Assembly: GCF_003015185.1 (NCBI RefSeq)
Contig: NZ_CP027860.1
Location: 5,487,001-5,551,000, forward strand
DNA: 64,000 bases
Reading direction: 5' to 3'
From: Ahniella affigens
Lineage (GTDB): Bacteria > Pseudomonadota > Gammaproteobacteria > Xanthomonadales > Ahniellaceae
Of the stretch, positions 35,361-44,433 are shown one piece after another. The stretch's first letter is position 1. Each line of letters begins with the position of its first letter. The notes under the pieces are model-generated. The model saw only the letters and a program-made list of their open reading frames with translations. It searched no databases and was not told the origin of the DNA. The position numbers were made by a program, and so were the translations under genes.

Positions 35361-36266
35361 TCAGCGCATGACCATGATCGTCGTTGGTTCCGAAGGTGTC
35401 GATGCGTCTGCGTTGGGCACCCCATCCAGTTCGATCGGGCTTTGGGTCACTTGGCCATCGTGAATCACCCAGGCTTTGGTCGCGAGTCCACGCTGATCGA
35501 GGTACCGCATGATCGCGTGCACGGTCACCACGGGATAATCGCCGCGCAAGCGGGTGGCGACCGGATGATCGCTGAAGTCGGCGTTCGCGGTGAACAAGCC
35601 GCCCATGATGCGTTTGCGATAAGGGATCGCGAGCACGTCTGGTTGGAATACGGGCTTCAGCGTTTGCCAGATCGCCTGCCGATCGCGCTGCACTTGGCCC
35701 TGTTCGGCTGCGGCCAGCAATTCCAGAATGTAGGCCGTACTGTTCTGCGAACGCAACTTGCCTGGCGGCGCGATCACATTGTAGTGCGGCTGAAAGAGGC
35801 GGACGGCCTGCCCACTGTCGAATACCTGCGCCAGGTCCGTCTCCATCGCCGGCGTCAGCAGAATCAGCTTCGTATTCTGGCTGGTCAAGTGGCGGGCGTA
35901 GTAGTCGAACAAACCATCCACGAAGAGCCCCGCATCATCGGTCCCACAGGTATTCAGCAGATGCCAGACGCGCCACGTTCCAGCCTCAGGCGATCGCCGT
36001 GCCACGGCGATGTGACTGAAATACAGCCCGTGTTTCGACAAGTCATTGCCGACCCGTGCCAGCAGCGCCACAGGCCGATCTGCCTGGATCAGCGCATCCT
36101 GAACATCATTCGCGGTTGCTGCCGCAGCGATGAGTTGCTCGCCGCTGAGCGGCGTTTGCACGCAGCTTTGACCCGCCATCGCTTTGTGCGCGGGCAACAC
36201 GAATAGCCACATTCCGTGCCACAGAATCCGGCGCAGCCAATGCCACATCCCAAGGCCGCGGCTCAT
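35361..36266 (-). CDS. DUF2145 family exported protein
   Basis: 301 residues with an N-terminal signal sequence (LRRILWHGMWLFVLPAHKAMA). The rest fits DUF2145: SCVQTPLSGEQLIAAAATAN, KHGLYFSHIAVARR, WRVWHLLNTCGTDDAGLFVD, and FQPHYNVIAPPGKLRSQNST with a conserved YN(V/L) IA. Probably periplasmic; function unknown. Its ATG overlaps the stop of the upstream 138-aa gene (ATGA), indicating translational coupling. Confidence 0.83.
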   Translation of the reverse strand: MSRGLGMWHWLRRILWHGMWLFVLPAHKAMAGQSCVQTPLSGEQLIAAAATANDVQDALIQADRPVALLARVGNDLSKHGLYFSHIAVARRSPEAGTWRVWHLLNTCGTDDAGLFVDGLFDYYARHLTSQNTKLILLTPAMETDLAQVFDSGQAVRLFQPHYNVIAPPGKLRSQNSTAYILELLAAAEQGQVQRDRQAIWQTLKPVFQPDVLAIPYRKRIMGGLFTANADFSDHPVATRLRGDYPVVTVHAIMRYLDQRGLATKAWVIHDGQVTQSPIELDGVPNADASTPSEPTTIMVMR

Positions 36267-36679
36267 GGCGCCACCTGCTCACGGTGCATCAAGCGCCGTG
36301 TGTTCGCATCCGGGACGAACGCCACCACACGTTGATCCAGCGTCAACGCGGTGCCACCACGAACCGCTTTGCGGTCCAACTCGCGACCATTCTGGGTCTT
36401 CAACCATTCGCCCATTTCCGTCGATACCGTGATGACGCCAGCGGTGGCAGCGGATGGCGTCAACAGCACTACGGTTGCCGCGCTGGCGGCGACCGTGACG
36501 GTGCCCACCAGTATCGTTGAGCCTGCCTCGCCGGCCACGCCCAGGCCTTCCAGGACGAGGCTCGATGCCTCAATACTGGCGTCGGAAAGGGTCATGCTGG
36601 CGTCGGCGGGTTCGGCGTTGACAGTCAGCGGCAGGCACAGGGCAAGGATCAGGGGCAGCGCGAGAGAAGACGTGTTCAT
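36263..36679 (-). CDS. Hypothetical exported protein coupled to DUF2145
   Basis: 138 residues from the ATG at 36679, with a signal peptide (MNTSSLALPLILALCLPLTV, cleavage near NAEP). The mature part is alanine/serine/valine rich with a hydrophobic stretch (ILVGTVTVAASAATVVLLTP) that could span the membrane, and a charged C-terminus. It overlaps the DUF2145 start by 4 bp. The pair recurs as neighbours in my recollection of other proteobacterial genomes, but that is not verifiable here. No function known. Confidence 0.65.
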   Translation of the reverse strand: MNTSSLALPLILALCLPLTVNAEPADASMTLSDASIEASSLVLEGLGVAGEAGSTILVGTVTVAASAATVVLLTPSAATAGVITVSTEMGEWLKTQNGRELDRKAVRGGTALTLDQRVVAFVPDANTRRLMHREQVAP

Positions 36680-36882
36680 CGTAGGCTCCGTTGGTTCGAG
36701 TGCCATTGTTGTGCCGCATCTCGCGCTGGTTACCAATTCCCGATCGGCTGAGCGCAGTTGCCGAAACCAGCGGTGACAGAAAACGCGACCACGGCCACCA
36801 TTGATCATGATCTGCCGGTCGGGCCCCGGTTGAAATTCGCACGGGGAAGCGCCAGCCTTGCAGCTCTTTTCAGGATTCCCCT

Positions 36883-38187
36883 ATGCGCCATCGTCTGCTG
36901 CTGCTCTCGATCCTCGTTTATGCCACCGGCTTTGGTGCAATGGCTGCGGACTCGGTGCCGGGGCAGATCGAAAGCGTTCGCCAGACGGTCATCGACTGGC
37001 GCCGGGATTTCCATCAGCACCCCGAGCTTGGCAACCACGAAATTCGCACAAGCGGGATTGTGGCCGCAGAGCTCAAGAAGATGGGAATCCGGGTCGAAAC
37101 CGGCATCGCCAAGACTGGCGTCGTGGGGGTGCTGACCGGCGACCTGCCTGGTCCCCGCATTGCGATTCGCGCGGATATGGACGCGTTACCCGTAGTCGAA
37201 GAGGTAGACCTGCCCTTCGCATCCAAGGCAAAGGCCGATTGGGACGGGAAAGAGGTTGGCGTCATGCACGCGTGCGGTCATGACGCGCACACGGCCATTT
37301 TGCTCGGCACCGCCAAGGTTCTGTCCGAATTGAAAGCGCAGCTGCGTGGCGAAGTGCTCTTTGTGTTTCAGCCGGCCGAGGAAGGTCCGCCAGCAGGCCA
37401 GGAAGGTGGCGCCGAGTTGATGATGAAGGAAGGCGTATTCAAAGGCCGTGAGCCAGAAGCGGTCTTCGGTCTGCATGTGTTTTACACCCTGCATTCGGAC
37501 CAGATTGGCGTCCGCGAGGGGCCGCTGCTCGCCGGGTCGGATCGCTTCTCGATCACCGTCAAAGGTCAACAGACCCATGGTGCGCAGCCCTGGCGTGGGG
37601 TTGACCCGGTCGTCACGGCGGCCCAGATCGTCAATCAGTCACAAACCATCATCAGCCGCCAGCTCAACATCTCCGAACTGCCGGCGGTTCTGAGCTTCGG
37701 CATGGTTCACGGCGGGCTGCGCTGGAACATCATTCCGGAGCAGGTCACGCTGGAGGGCACGATCCGCACGTTTGATCCGGCAATGCGCGACGATCTGTTC
37801 AAGCGCCTGATTCGCACGGCCGAGCACGTGGCTGCGGCGCAGGGCGCGAGCGTCGACTATGTGATTCCCATGCCGGATGCAGTGAACCTGGTGACTTACA
37901 ACAACCCGGACCTGACCCGCGCGATGCGGCCGAGTCTGGAAGCCGCAGTGGGCGCAGACCGGGTCAAGTCGATTCCGCCGAACATGGTGGCCGAGGACTT
38001 TCCCCGCTTCACCCAAGCCATCCCGGGGATGTACTTTTTCGTAGGCGCCGTGAAGCCAGGAGCCGACCTCGCTCTGGCGGCGCCAAACCACTCGCCACGC
38101 TTCACGGTGGACGAGGGGGCGCTCGATACCGGCGTCCGGGCCATGGTGCAGCTCGCACTGGACGCCGGAAGCCGCCTGGCGAAGTAA
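36883..38187 (+). CDS. Exported M20-family amidohydrolase (hippurate/IAA-amino-acid hydrolase type)
   Basis: 434 residues with a signal peptide (MRHRLLLLSILVYATGFGAMA). It belongs to the M20D amidohydrolase group: RRDFHQHPELGNHEIRTS, IAIRADMDALPV, metal site MHACGHDAHTAILLG, FQPAEEGPPAGQEGGAELMM and a dimerisation domain. It would split amide bonds of N-acyl amino acids in the periplasm. Monocistronic, divergent from the DUF2145 operon with about 200 bp between. Substrate not determinable. Confidence 0.92.
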   Translation: MRHRLLLLSILVYATGFGAMAADSVPGQIESVRQTVIDWRRDFHQHPELGNHEIRTSGIVAAELKKMGIRVETGIAKTGVVGVLTGDLPGPRIAIRADMDALPVVEEVDLPFASKAKADWDGKEVGVMHACGHDAHTAILLGTAKVLSELKAQLRGEVLFVFQPAEEGPPAGQEGGAELMMKEGVFKGREPEAVFGLHVFYTLHSDQIGVREGPLLAGSDRFSITVKGQQTHGAQPWRGVDPVVTAAQIVNQSQTIISRQLNISELPAVLSFGMVHGGLRWNIIPEQVTLEGTIRTFDPAMRDDLFKRLIRTAEHVAAAQGASVDYVIPMPDAVNLVTYNNPDLTRAMRPSLEAAVGADRVKSIPPNMVAEDFPRFTQAIPGMYFFVGAVKPGADLALAAPNHSPRFTVDEGALDTGVRAMVQLALDAGSRLAK

Positions 38188-38400
38188 CAATGGTCGCGCC
38201 TGCTGCAACGGGTAGTCGGCACTCAGTTCAGCAAATCAAGCACTTGCCGGTTTCTTTTCGAACGCGGCAGCGGCCCGGTCCCGTCACGAACTGCCAAACC
38301 GGTCACGGCCGTGCATCAATTGGTGACGGATTTCGGCAAAATATTCCGGTCTGGCAGGGATTTGCGGTACATTCCTCCCAAAGTCTTTGAAGGGTGCACC

Positions 38401-40134
38401 ATGGCGAATCCCATCAATCCGGCACAACTCACCGGCCTGCCCGGCATCGTGCGGCGTTTGGTGATCGATGGGGTCATCAGTGAGGAAGACGCACGCAAGG
38501 CGTTTGATGCGTCTAACAAGCAGAAGATTCCGCTGGTAAGTTTTTTGGTACAAAACGCCGTGGCGCCGGCCATCCAAGTGGCCAACGCGGCAGCGACCGA
38601 ATTCGGCATTCCGCTGTTCGATGTGCGTGCGCTCGATCTTCGGCAGGCGCCGATCAAGCTGGTGGAGGAAAAACTGATCCAGCAGCATCGGGCGATGCCT
38701 TTGTTCAAGCGCGGCAATCGCCTGTTCGTCGGCATTTCTGATCCAACCAACCTGCGTGCGCTGGACGAAATTAAATTCCAGGCCAATCTGCCGGTCGACC
38801 CCATCATTGTGCCCGAGGACTTCCTGGAGAAGGCCATCGAATCGGCGTTGGCCGGCGTCGACCAGCTGAATCAGCAGCTGGGTGGCGATGAGGACGAAGG
38901 CCTGGAGGGCATGGAGCTCGGTGACGACGAAGATCTGGACGATGCGGCCCAGGGTGGTAACGACTCCGGGGTCGATGACACGCCGATCGTCAAGTTCGTC
39001 AACAAGTGCCTGCTCGACGCGATCAAGCGCGGCGCGTCCGATATTCACTTCGAGCCTTACGAGACGTTGATGCGCGTGCGCTTTCGTCTGGACGGCATTC
39101 TGCGGCCGGTCGCCAACGCGCCGGTCAAGCTGGCGCCGCGCATTGCCGCCCGTATCAAGGTCATGGCTGGTCTGGACATTGCCGAGCGCCGTCTCCCGCA
39201 GGACGGACGCATCAAGCTGAATATCAGCAAGGCGAAGTCGATGGACTTTCGCGTGAGTACCTGCCCAACGCTGTTCGGCGAAAAAGCGGTGCTGCGTATT
39301 CTGGACGCGTCCGCGGCCAAGCTCGGTATCGACAAGCTGGGCTATGAAGAAGAGCAGAAAGGTCACTTCCTGGATGCCATTCACAAGCCCTATGGAATGG
39401 TGCTGGTGACCGGTCCAACCGGGTCCGGCAAAACGGTATCGCTCTATACCGCGCTCAATATTCTCAATACCGATGCGGTCAATATCTCGACGGCTGAAGA
39501 CCCGGTCGAAATCCGCGTGCATGGCATCAACCAGGTTCAGCAGAATGCCAAGAAGGGCATGACGTTCGCGGCGGCGCTGCGCTCGTTCCTGCGCCAGGAC
39601 CCGGACATCATCATGGTCGGCGAAATCCGCGATCTGGAAACCGCCGAGATCGCGATCAAGGCGGCGCAGACCGGGCACTTCGTGTTGTCCACGCTGCACA
39701 CCAACGACGCGCCGCAGACGGTTGCGCGCCTGATGAACATGGGCATTGCCCCGTTCAATATCACCTCATCTGTGACCTTGATCACGGCGCAGCGCCTGGC
39801 GCGGCGCTTACATGATTGCAAACGGCCCATCCGAATCCCGCGCGAGGCCCTGCTGGCTGAAGGCTTCAAGGAAGACGAGGTTGACTCGATGACCTTGTAC
39901 GAAGCCGTTGGCTGCAGCGGCTGCAACGATGGTTACAAGGGTCGCGTCGGCATTTATCAAGTGATGCCGATGACCGAAGAAATTCAGAAGGTGATTCTGC
40001 ATGGCGGCAACGCCATCCAGATCGCCGAAATTGCCAAGCGCAACGGCATCAACGATCTGCGCCAGTCTGCACTGCTGAAATGCCGTAACGGCTTCACCAG
40101 TCTGGCCGAGATCAACCGCGTCACCAAGGACTAA
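38401..40134 (+). CDS. pilB: Type IV pilus extension ATPase PilB
   Basis: 577 residues from the ATG at 38401. The N-terminal MshEN-like domain (about 1-140) is followed by an acidic linker (DEDEGLEGMELGDDEDLDD) and the secretion ATPase core: RASDIHFEPYE-type motif, Walker A GPTGSGKT (338-345), Asp box, Walker B MVGEIRDLETAEIA, His box LSTLHTNDAP, and C-terminal Cys residues CSGCNDGYKGRVGIY for zinc. It powers pilus assembly at the inner membrane. Three bp separate it from pilC. Unlike the common pilB-pilC-pilD-coaE order, pilD is not next. Confidence 0.96.
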   Translation: MANPINPAQLTGLPGIVRRLVIDGVISEEDARKAFDASNKQKIPLVSFLVQNAVAPAIQVANAAATEFGIPLFDVRALDLRQAPIKLVEEKLIQQHRAMPLFKRGNRLFVGISDPTNLRALDEIKFQANLPVDPIIVPEDFLEKAIESALAGVDQLNQQLGGDEDEGLEGMELGDDEDLDDAAQGGNDSGVDDTPIVKFVNKCLLDAIKRGASDIHFEPYETLMRVRFRLDGILRPVANAPVKLAPRIAARIKVMAGLDIAERRLPQDGRIKLNISKAKSMDFRVSTCPTLFGEKAVLRILDASAAKLGIDKLGYEEEQKGHFLDAIHKPYGMVLVTGPTGSGKTVSLYTALNILNTDAVNISTAEDPVEIRVHGINQVQQNAKKGMTFAAALRSFLRQDPDIIMVGEIRDLETAEIAIKAAQTGHFVLSTLHTNDAPQTVARLMNMGIAPFNITSSVTLITAQRLARRLHDCKRPIRIPREALLAEGFKEDEVDSMTLYEAVGCSGCNDGYKGRVGIYQVMPMTEEIQKVILHGGNAIQIAEIAKRNGINDLRQSALLKCRNGFTSLAEINRVTKD

Positions 40135-40137
40135 ACC

Positions 40138-41424
40138 ATGGCCACCGCTACCGCCCCCCGCACCACAGGTCGTCAAACCGCCGTCAAGGCTGGTGCGAAA
40201 CAGCCTGCTCAGCCGCGCTACGAACAACTGCAGACCTTCTACTGGTCAGCCAAGGACAAGCGCGGCAAGGTCATGAAAGGCGAAATGATGGGGAAGAACG
40301 AAAACCTCGTCAAAGCCGAGCTGCGCAAGCAAGGGCTGACGCCGACCACGGTGTCACAGAAGAAAGCGGGCATGTTCGCCAAGCGTGGCAAGGTGTCCGC
40401 GCAGGAAATTGCGATTTTCGCCCGTCAGCTCGCAACGATGATGCAGTCGGGCGTGCCCATGGTGCAGGCCTTCGACATCATTGCCAGTGGCCAGAAAAAC
40501 GCCGCGATGTCGGAAATGCTGACGGCGGTCAAGAACGAAATCGAAGGCGGCTCCAGCCTGTACGAGGCGCTCGGCAAATTCCCAGTCCAGTTCGACGAGT
40601 TGTTCCGCAATCTGGTGCGCGCCGGTGAGCAGGCTGGTGTGCTCGATACCGTTCTGGACACCGTCGCCACGTACAAGGAAAACATCGAGGCGATCAAGGG
40701 CAAGATCAAGAAGGCGCTCTTTTATCCCGCAGCGGTAATCGCGGTCGCGTTGATCGTCAGCGCGATCTTGCTGATTTTCGTGATTCCGCAGTTCGAAGCC
40801 GTGTTCAAAGGCTTCGGCACCGATCTGCCGGCGTTCACCCAGCTCTATGTGAAGGCTTCGAAGTTCATGGTGGCGTACTGGTGGGTTGTGCTCTTTATCG
40901 GCATCGCGGCCGCCGTTACGTTCTTACAGGCTTACAAGCGCTCGCCAGCCTTTGCGCATTTTCTCGATCGAATGATGCTCAAGCTTCCGGTCATTGGCGG
41001 CATTCTGCACAGTTCGGCCATCGCCCGCTTCTCGCGTACGCTGGCGCTGACATTCAAGTCGGGCGTACCGCTTGTGGAAGCGCTGGAAACTGTGGGTGGT
41101 GCCACCGGCAGCATGATTTACAACGAAGCCACCAAACGAATCAAAGAGGACGTGGCCGTTGGCTACCAGTTGAACATCGCGATGCGGCAGGTCAACCTGT
41201 TTCCCCCGATGGTGATACAGATGACTGCGATCGGCGAAGAGGCCGGCTCGCTCGATACGATGCTGACCAAAGTCGCCGAGTTCTTCGAGCGTGAGGTCAA
41301 CAACGCGGTCGATGCCCTGAGCAGCTTGTTGGAACCGTTCATCATGGTGATCATCGGTACGATGGTCGGCAGCATGGTGATCGCCATGTACCTGCCCATC
41401 TTCAAGATGGCAGCGACGGTTTAA
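40138..41424 (+). CDS. pilC: Type IV pilus inner-membrane platform protein PilC
   Basis: 428 residues, normal length. Two GspF domains are visible: IAIFARQLATMMQSGVPMVQ in the first and FSRTLALTFKSGVPLVEALE in the second. Three transmembrane segments (about 202-222, 245-265 and the C-terminal IIGTMVGSMVIAMYLPIF). The N-terminal cytoplasmic extension begins with FYWSAKDKRGKVMKGEM. It forms the platform on which PilB acts. Translationally close to pilB (3 bp) and followed 16 bp later by an alpha/beta hydrolase gene. Confidence 0.96.
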   Translation: MATATAPRTTGRQTAVKAGAKQPAQPRYEQLQTFYWSAKDKRGKVMKGEMMGKNENLVKAELRKQGLTPTTVSQKKAGMFAKRGKVSAQEIAIFARQLATMMQSGVPMVQAFDIIASGQKNAAMSEMLTAVKNEIEGGSSLYEALGKFPVQFDELFRNLVRAGEQAGVLDTVLDTVATYKENIEAIKGKIKKALFYPAAVIAVALIVSAILLIFVIPQFEAVFKGFGTDLPAFTQLYVKASKFMVAYWWVVLFIGIAAAVTFLQAYKRSPAFAHFLDRMMLKLPVIGGILHSSAIARFSRTLALTFKSGVPLVEALETVGGATGSMIYNEATKRIKEDVAVGYQLNIAMRQVNLFPPMVIQMTAIGEEAGSLDTMLTKVAEFFEREVNNAVDALSSLLEPFIMVIIGTMVGSMVIAMYLPIFKMAATV

Positions 41425-41440
41425 GCCGACTCGCCAGTTC

Positions 41441-42103
41441 GTGGCACGCACGGCGAAAGAAGATCTAGGCCAGGATGTGGCCGCGGACACGGTCGTGCTG
41501 TTGCACGGCATCTGGATGCGTGGCTTTGCGATGGGCATGCTCGCCCGTCGCTTTCAAGCCGCAGGTTTTCGCACGAAAGTTTTTGAGTATGCATCGCTCG
41601 CGCATGGCGCAGATCGCTCGGCCGAGCGCCTGGGCGAATCGCTTCGTCAGCTGTCTGACGGTGGTGGGGCGGTTCACCTGGTCGGGCACAGTCTCGGTGG
41701 GCTGGTTGCGTTGCTCGCGACGGTGGATCAGTCCTTGCCGGGGCGGACAATATGCCTGGGGTCGCCGTTATTGGGATCCGAAGCAGCGCGCCGGGTCGCC
41801 AAGTTTGCGTCCTGGACCATGGGCGAGAGCGGCGATCGGTTGATCGCCGGACTCGATCATTGGCGCGGTCCGCGCGAAGTGGGCGTCATCGCAGGACGCC
41901 TGCCTTACGGCTTGGCGCAGGTGCTGGGTGGTTTTGGCGACGACAATGACGGCACCGTCCGCGTGGCCGAAACCCAGTTGCCTGGCATCCAGGATCATCT
42001 CGTCCTGCCTGCATCGCACAGCGGGTTGGTATTTTCGCAGGATGTGGCGAACGCCTCGGTGGGATTCTTGCGCACCGGCCGGTTTGCTTTCGGATCACGC
42101 TGA
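41441..42103 (+). CDS. Alpha/beta-fold hydrolase (lipase/esterase-like)
   Basis: 220 residues from a GTG at 41441. VVLLHGIWMRG is the oxyanion-region HG motif, LVGHSLGG holds the Ser nucleophile, the acid is probably in GDDNDGTVRV and the His in LPASHSGLV. Resembles small cytoplasmic lipase/esterases of the PGAP1-like group. No clear ribosome binding site. It lies 16 bp after pilC, so it may be co-transcribed with the pilus genes, but a functional link is unproven. Convergent with the SYLF gene. Confidence 0.8.
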   Translation: MARTAKEDLGQDVAADTVVLLHGIWMRGFAMGMLARRFQAAGFRTKVFEYASLAHGADRSAERLGESLRQLSDGGGAVHLVGHSLGGLVALLATVDQSLPGRTICLGSPLLGSEAARRVAKFASWTMGESGDRLIAGLDHWRGPREVGVIAGRLPYGLAQVLGGFGDDNDGTVRVAETQLPGIQDHLVLPASHSGLVFSQDVANASVGFLRTGRFAFGSR

Positions 42104-42190
42104 GCGTTCACGACGTCTGGTTGGAGGCAGCTTGTGCCGCCGGCGCAATGGGCACCTGAACGAGCGGTTGCTCCGCAAAAGCGTGGCCTT

Positions 42191-42239
42191 GGTGCCCAGC
42201 CTCGGTGCCCAGCCTCGGTGCCCAGCCTCGGCGCCCAAC
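42191..42239. repeat. 13-bp tandem repeat in a convergent intergenic region
   Basis: GGTGCCCAGCCTC occurs three times perfectly (42191-42229), then a degenerate partial unit GGCGCCCAAC. Located between the alpha/beta hydrolase and SYLF stop codons. Confidence 0.9.
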
Positions 42240-42310
42240 AAAGCCTGACGCCGTGTTGCGCGCCTCGCTCGGTCAGGCTCGGTGCCAGCTGGGATCGACT
42301 GTGGTGCGAA

Positions 42311-43003
42311 CTACTGCGGCGCGCTCTCGGCGCTCGCGGCATATTCCTCAAGGCGATCCCGGAAGTCGACCACGGCACTCGGCACGTCTTGCACACGGCC
42401 TTCAAAAATGCGTCGCGGGCGGGCCTTCGGCCCATAAACGTCAACGTTGCTCTTCTTGTCGATGGCCAGCACCGAGCCATCCAGCGCCACGCCAGCAAAG
42501 AGTCCGCGACTGCGCGAATAGCTGTAAATCTCGGCTTTCAACTGATCGTCGGTGGCGGCCTGCGCATTGCGGCCAACCGGGCCGGCAGCGACCGCGGCAT
42601 CGGCACCCAGCGTAAATTTGCCATTGACCAGGGAATCGACGCCACGGCGCGTCCGGAAAATCAAGATCACGTCGGTGGACTGCACGCCCGCCTGAAAGCC
42701 GATACTGCCGCCCGACACCGAAATGAAGCTTGGATTGGACCACGTCCGGTCAGGCGAACGGACCGACAACAGACCGCGGCCGTGTCTGCCGCCTACGACT
42801 AAGCCGGCTTTGACTACGTCCGGAATCACGGCAATTGCTTCGGCTTCGTCGATCAATCGATTCGGCACACGCTTGTCGGGCGCCATCATGATCTCGTTGA
42901 GCACGCGGGTCGCATCTTGCGCGCGCGTCAGATTGGTTTCAGAGGCCGCCAGAGATTGGCCAGCGAGTGCCAGCAGGGCAGTGAGCATCAAGGGTCGCAG
43001 CAT
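42311..43003 (-). CDS. Exported SYLF-domain (Ysc84-like) lipid-binding protein
   Basis: 230 residues from the ATG at 43003, with GGAG upstream. Signal peptide MLRPLMLTALLALAGQSLAA. The rest is a SYLF domain: LNEIMMAPDKRVPNRLIDEA, AIAVIPDVVKAGLVVGGRHG and GRGLLSVRS, the FISVSGGSIGFQAGVQSTDV block, and ASAESAPQ at the end. Bacterial members are periplasmic and of uncertain role; eukaryotic SYLF binds phosphoinositides. Separate transcription unit from the upstream IPTL-like gene, 133 bp away. Confidence 0.9.
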   Translation of the reverse strand: MLRPLMLTALLALAGQSLAASETNLTRAQDATRVLNEIMMAPDKRVPNRLIDEAEAIAVIPDVVKAGLVVGGRHGRGLLSVRSPDRTWSNPSFISVSGGSIGFQAGVQSTDVILIFRTRRGVDSLVNGKFTLGADAAVAAGPVGRNAQAATDDQLKAEIYSYSRSRGLFAGVALDGSVLAIDKKSNVDVYGPKARPRRIFEGRVQDVPSAVVDFRDRLEEYAASAESAPQ

Positions 43004-43136
43004 CCGTTCACTCCTTCGGGAATCCTGTAGGCAGCATGCCCAAAGCAATCTGAACCGCTTGTGATCGCTGTGGCCCGCTGCAAAAAAGACCTTTTGATTA
43101 CCGATGCGTCGCGGAGATGTCGCGCGAGCGTGCCGC

Positions 43137-44024
43137 TCAGCGACGGCGATCGATGGCGAAAAATCCAATCAGCGCGAGCAGGCTACCGAGCAGCGCGAGA
43201 CCAAGGTCATGCAGGCTGGGAATTGACACGGGCGATGGTCCGCGCGGAACCGGGTCTTCCCCACAGGCGCGAACTGGCGCAATGGCCAAGCCTTCCATCT
43301 CAGTTCTGGTAGTGGCGACCTTCGTCGATGCGCCAGTCACGCGATCGATCTTGACGATATCGCTGGGCTTGTTTTCTTGGATCGGCTGGTAATCCAGCAC
43401 GCCCCACAAATTGCCTTGCTCATCAGCATCCAGACCGCCGTCGGCGATCTGCGCACCATTCAACAACGAGCCGCGCACGTGCGCTTGGCCGGTGGCAAGA
43501 TCGATCTTGTACAGCGCCTCATCACCACCCGAACCGATGCCGTACACACCATCGCCGCGTGCCGCGAGTCCCGTCATCTGCACGCTGAGGTAGCCCACAT
43601 AGCGTGCTACGCCGGTGCTTGGGTCCAATTCCCAAAACTTGCGGGTGGCATCAGATGATGCCCAGAGCCGCCCGTCACACGAAAAAGTCAGGCCAAAATC
43701 CAAGGCATCGAATTGTCCAGAACCTTGCCCAAGCAACCCAGTGTTGTTGTTAACGCCACCAATCGCAACGCCGCGACCGGTGCGCTTGTCGATAATGATG
43801 AGCGTTTTGCTGGCATCGGAAATGCCGTACAGGCTGCCATCGGGGCCGATGGCCAGACCTTCCACGTCATTGAAACCAATAGGACCGATCAACGTGGTGG
43901 TACCGTTGGCCAAGTCGATTTGATAGAGGGTGTCGAACGCGGCCCCATAAGCAAGCGGCGCCGCTTCCGCAACGGAAGCAGATGCGAGAAGGGCAAGGCT
44001 GGTGAGCCAAGTGCCGCTGCGCAT
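43137..44024 (-). CDS. Secreted beta-propeller-like protein with IPTL-CTERM-like sorting tail
   Basis: 295 residues with a signal peptide (MRSGTWLTSLALLASASVAEA). The body has repeated YQIDLANGTTTLIGPIG, LIIIDKRTGRGVAIGG, WELDPSTGVARYVG and YKIDLATGQAHVRG units, a DUF4394/LVIVD-like propeller. The C-terminus IPSLHDLGLALLGSLLALIG followed by FFAIDRRR (preceded by VS) has the IPTL-CTERM layout: a short motif, one transmembrane helix and a basic end. The motif residues deviate (IPSLHDLG for IPTLSEWG). It should be exported and processed at the cell surface if a matching sortase-like system exists. Function unknown. Confidence 0.78.
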   Translation of the reverse strand: MRSGTWLTSLALLASASVAEAAPLAYGAAFDTLYQIDLANGTTTLIGPIGFNDVEGLAIGPDGSLYGISDASKTLIIIDKRTGRGVAIGGVNNNTGLLGQGSGQFDALDFGLTFSCDGRLWASSDATRKFWELDPSTGVARYVGYLSVQMTGLAARGDGVYGIGSGGDEALYKIDLATGQAHVRGSLLNGAQIADGGLDADEQGNLWGVLDYQPIQENKPSDIVKIDRVTGASTKVATTRTEMEGLAIAPVRACGEDPVPRGPSPVSIPSLHDLGLALLGSLLALIGFFAIDRRR

Positions 44025-44433
44025 GTCGCTTAAACCTCTTATCTATTGTTGGGTTTCTTGTAATCGTCTGCCGCGGGGGCGCCCGCGACACCCCAATCAT
44101 AAACTGAAGCTGAGAAAAAACAAAGCCTTAGCCGGAAATTGCCAACATGGCGGAAAAAAACCAACCGCCACAATGGCTTGTATGCCACCACTTCGCCAAC
44201 CACATGAACTTGGGGCCCGTTCCGGCGAAGGTTTGGAAATCTGTCTCTCAAGAATGTGAGAATCCAGGCGGCACCATCGTTCCAAGGCGCCTCTGAACCT
44301 GCTCCGAAGGTCGGACCCTCCCCAAATCGCACAGATCGACCCAGAATTCTGGCGTCCAACCGGACCGGAGTGTCGACAACCGCTGCGGATCCGCCGCACC
44401 GTCACCACCTCCGACCCGTCCGCCACGGCCTCA
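44025..44433. other. Intergenic region, no gene recognised
   Basis: 409 bp between the IPTL-like gene start and the PlpD-like gene stop, both on the minus strand. Contains an A-rich segment near 44113-44160; presumably includes the promoter of the IPTL-like gene. No RNA or terminator hairpin with a clear T-tract was found. Confidence 0.5.

Noticed and set aside
38284-39699. 471-codon minus-strand frame opposite pilB
   Set aside because: Shadow of pilB; residue pattern reflects reversed PilB codons.
42191-42239. Possible CRISPR array
   Set aside because: Units are directly tandem with no spacers, 13 bp long and only three complete.
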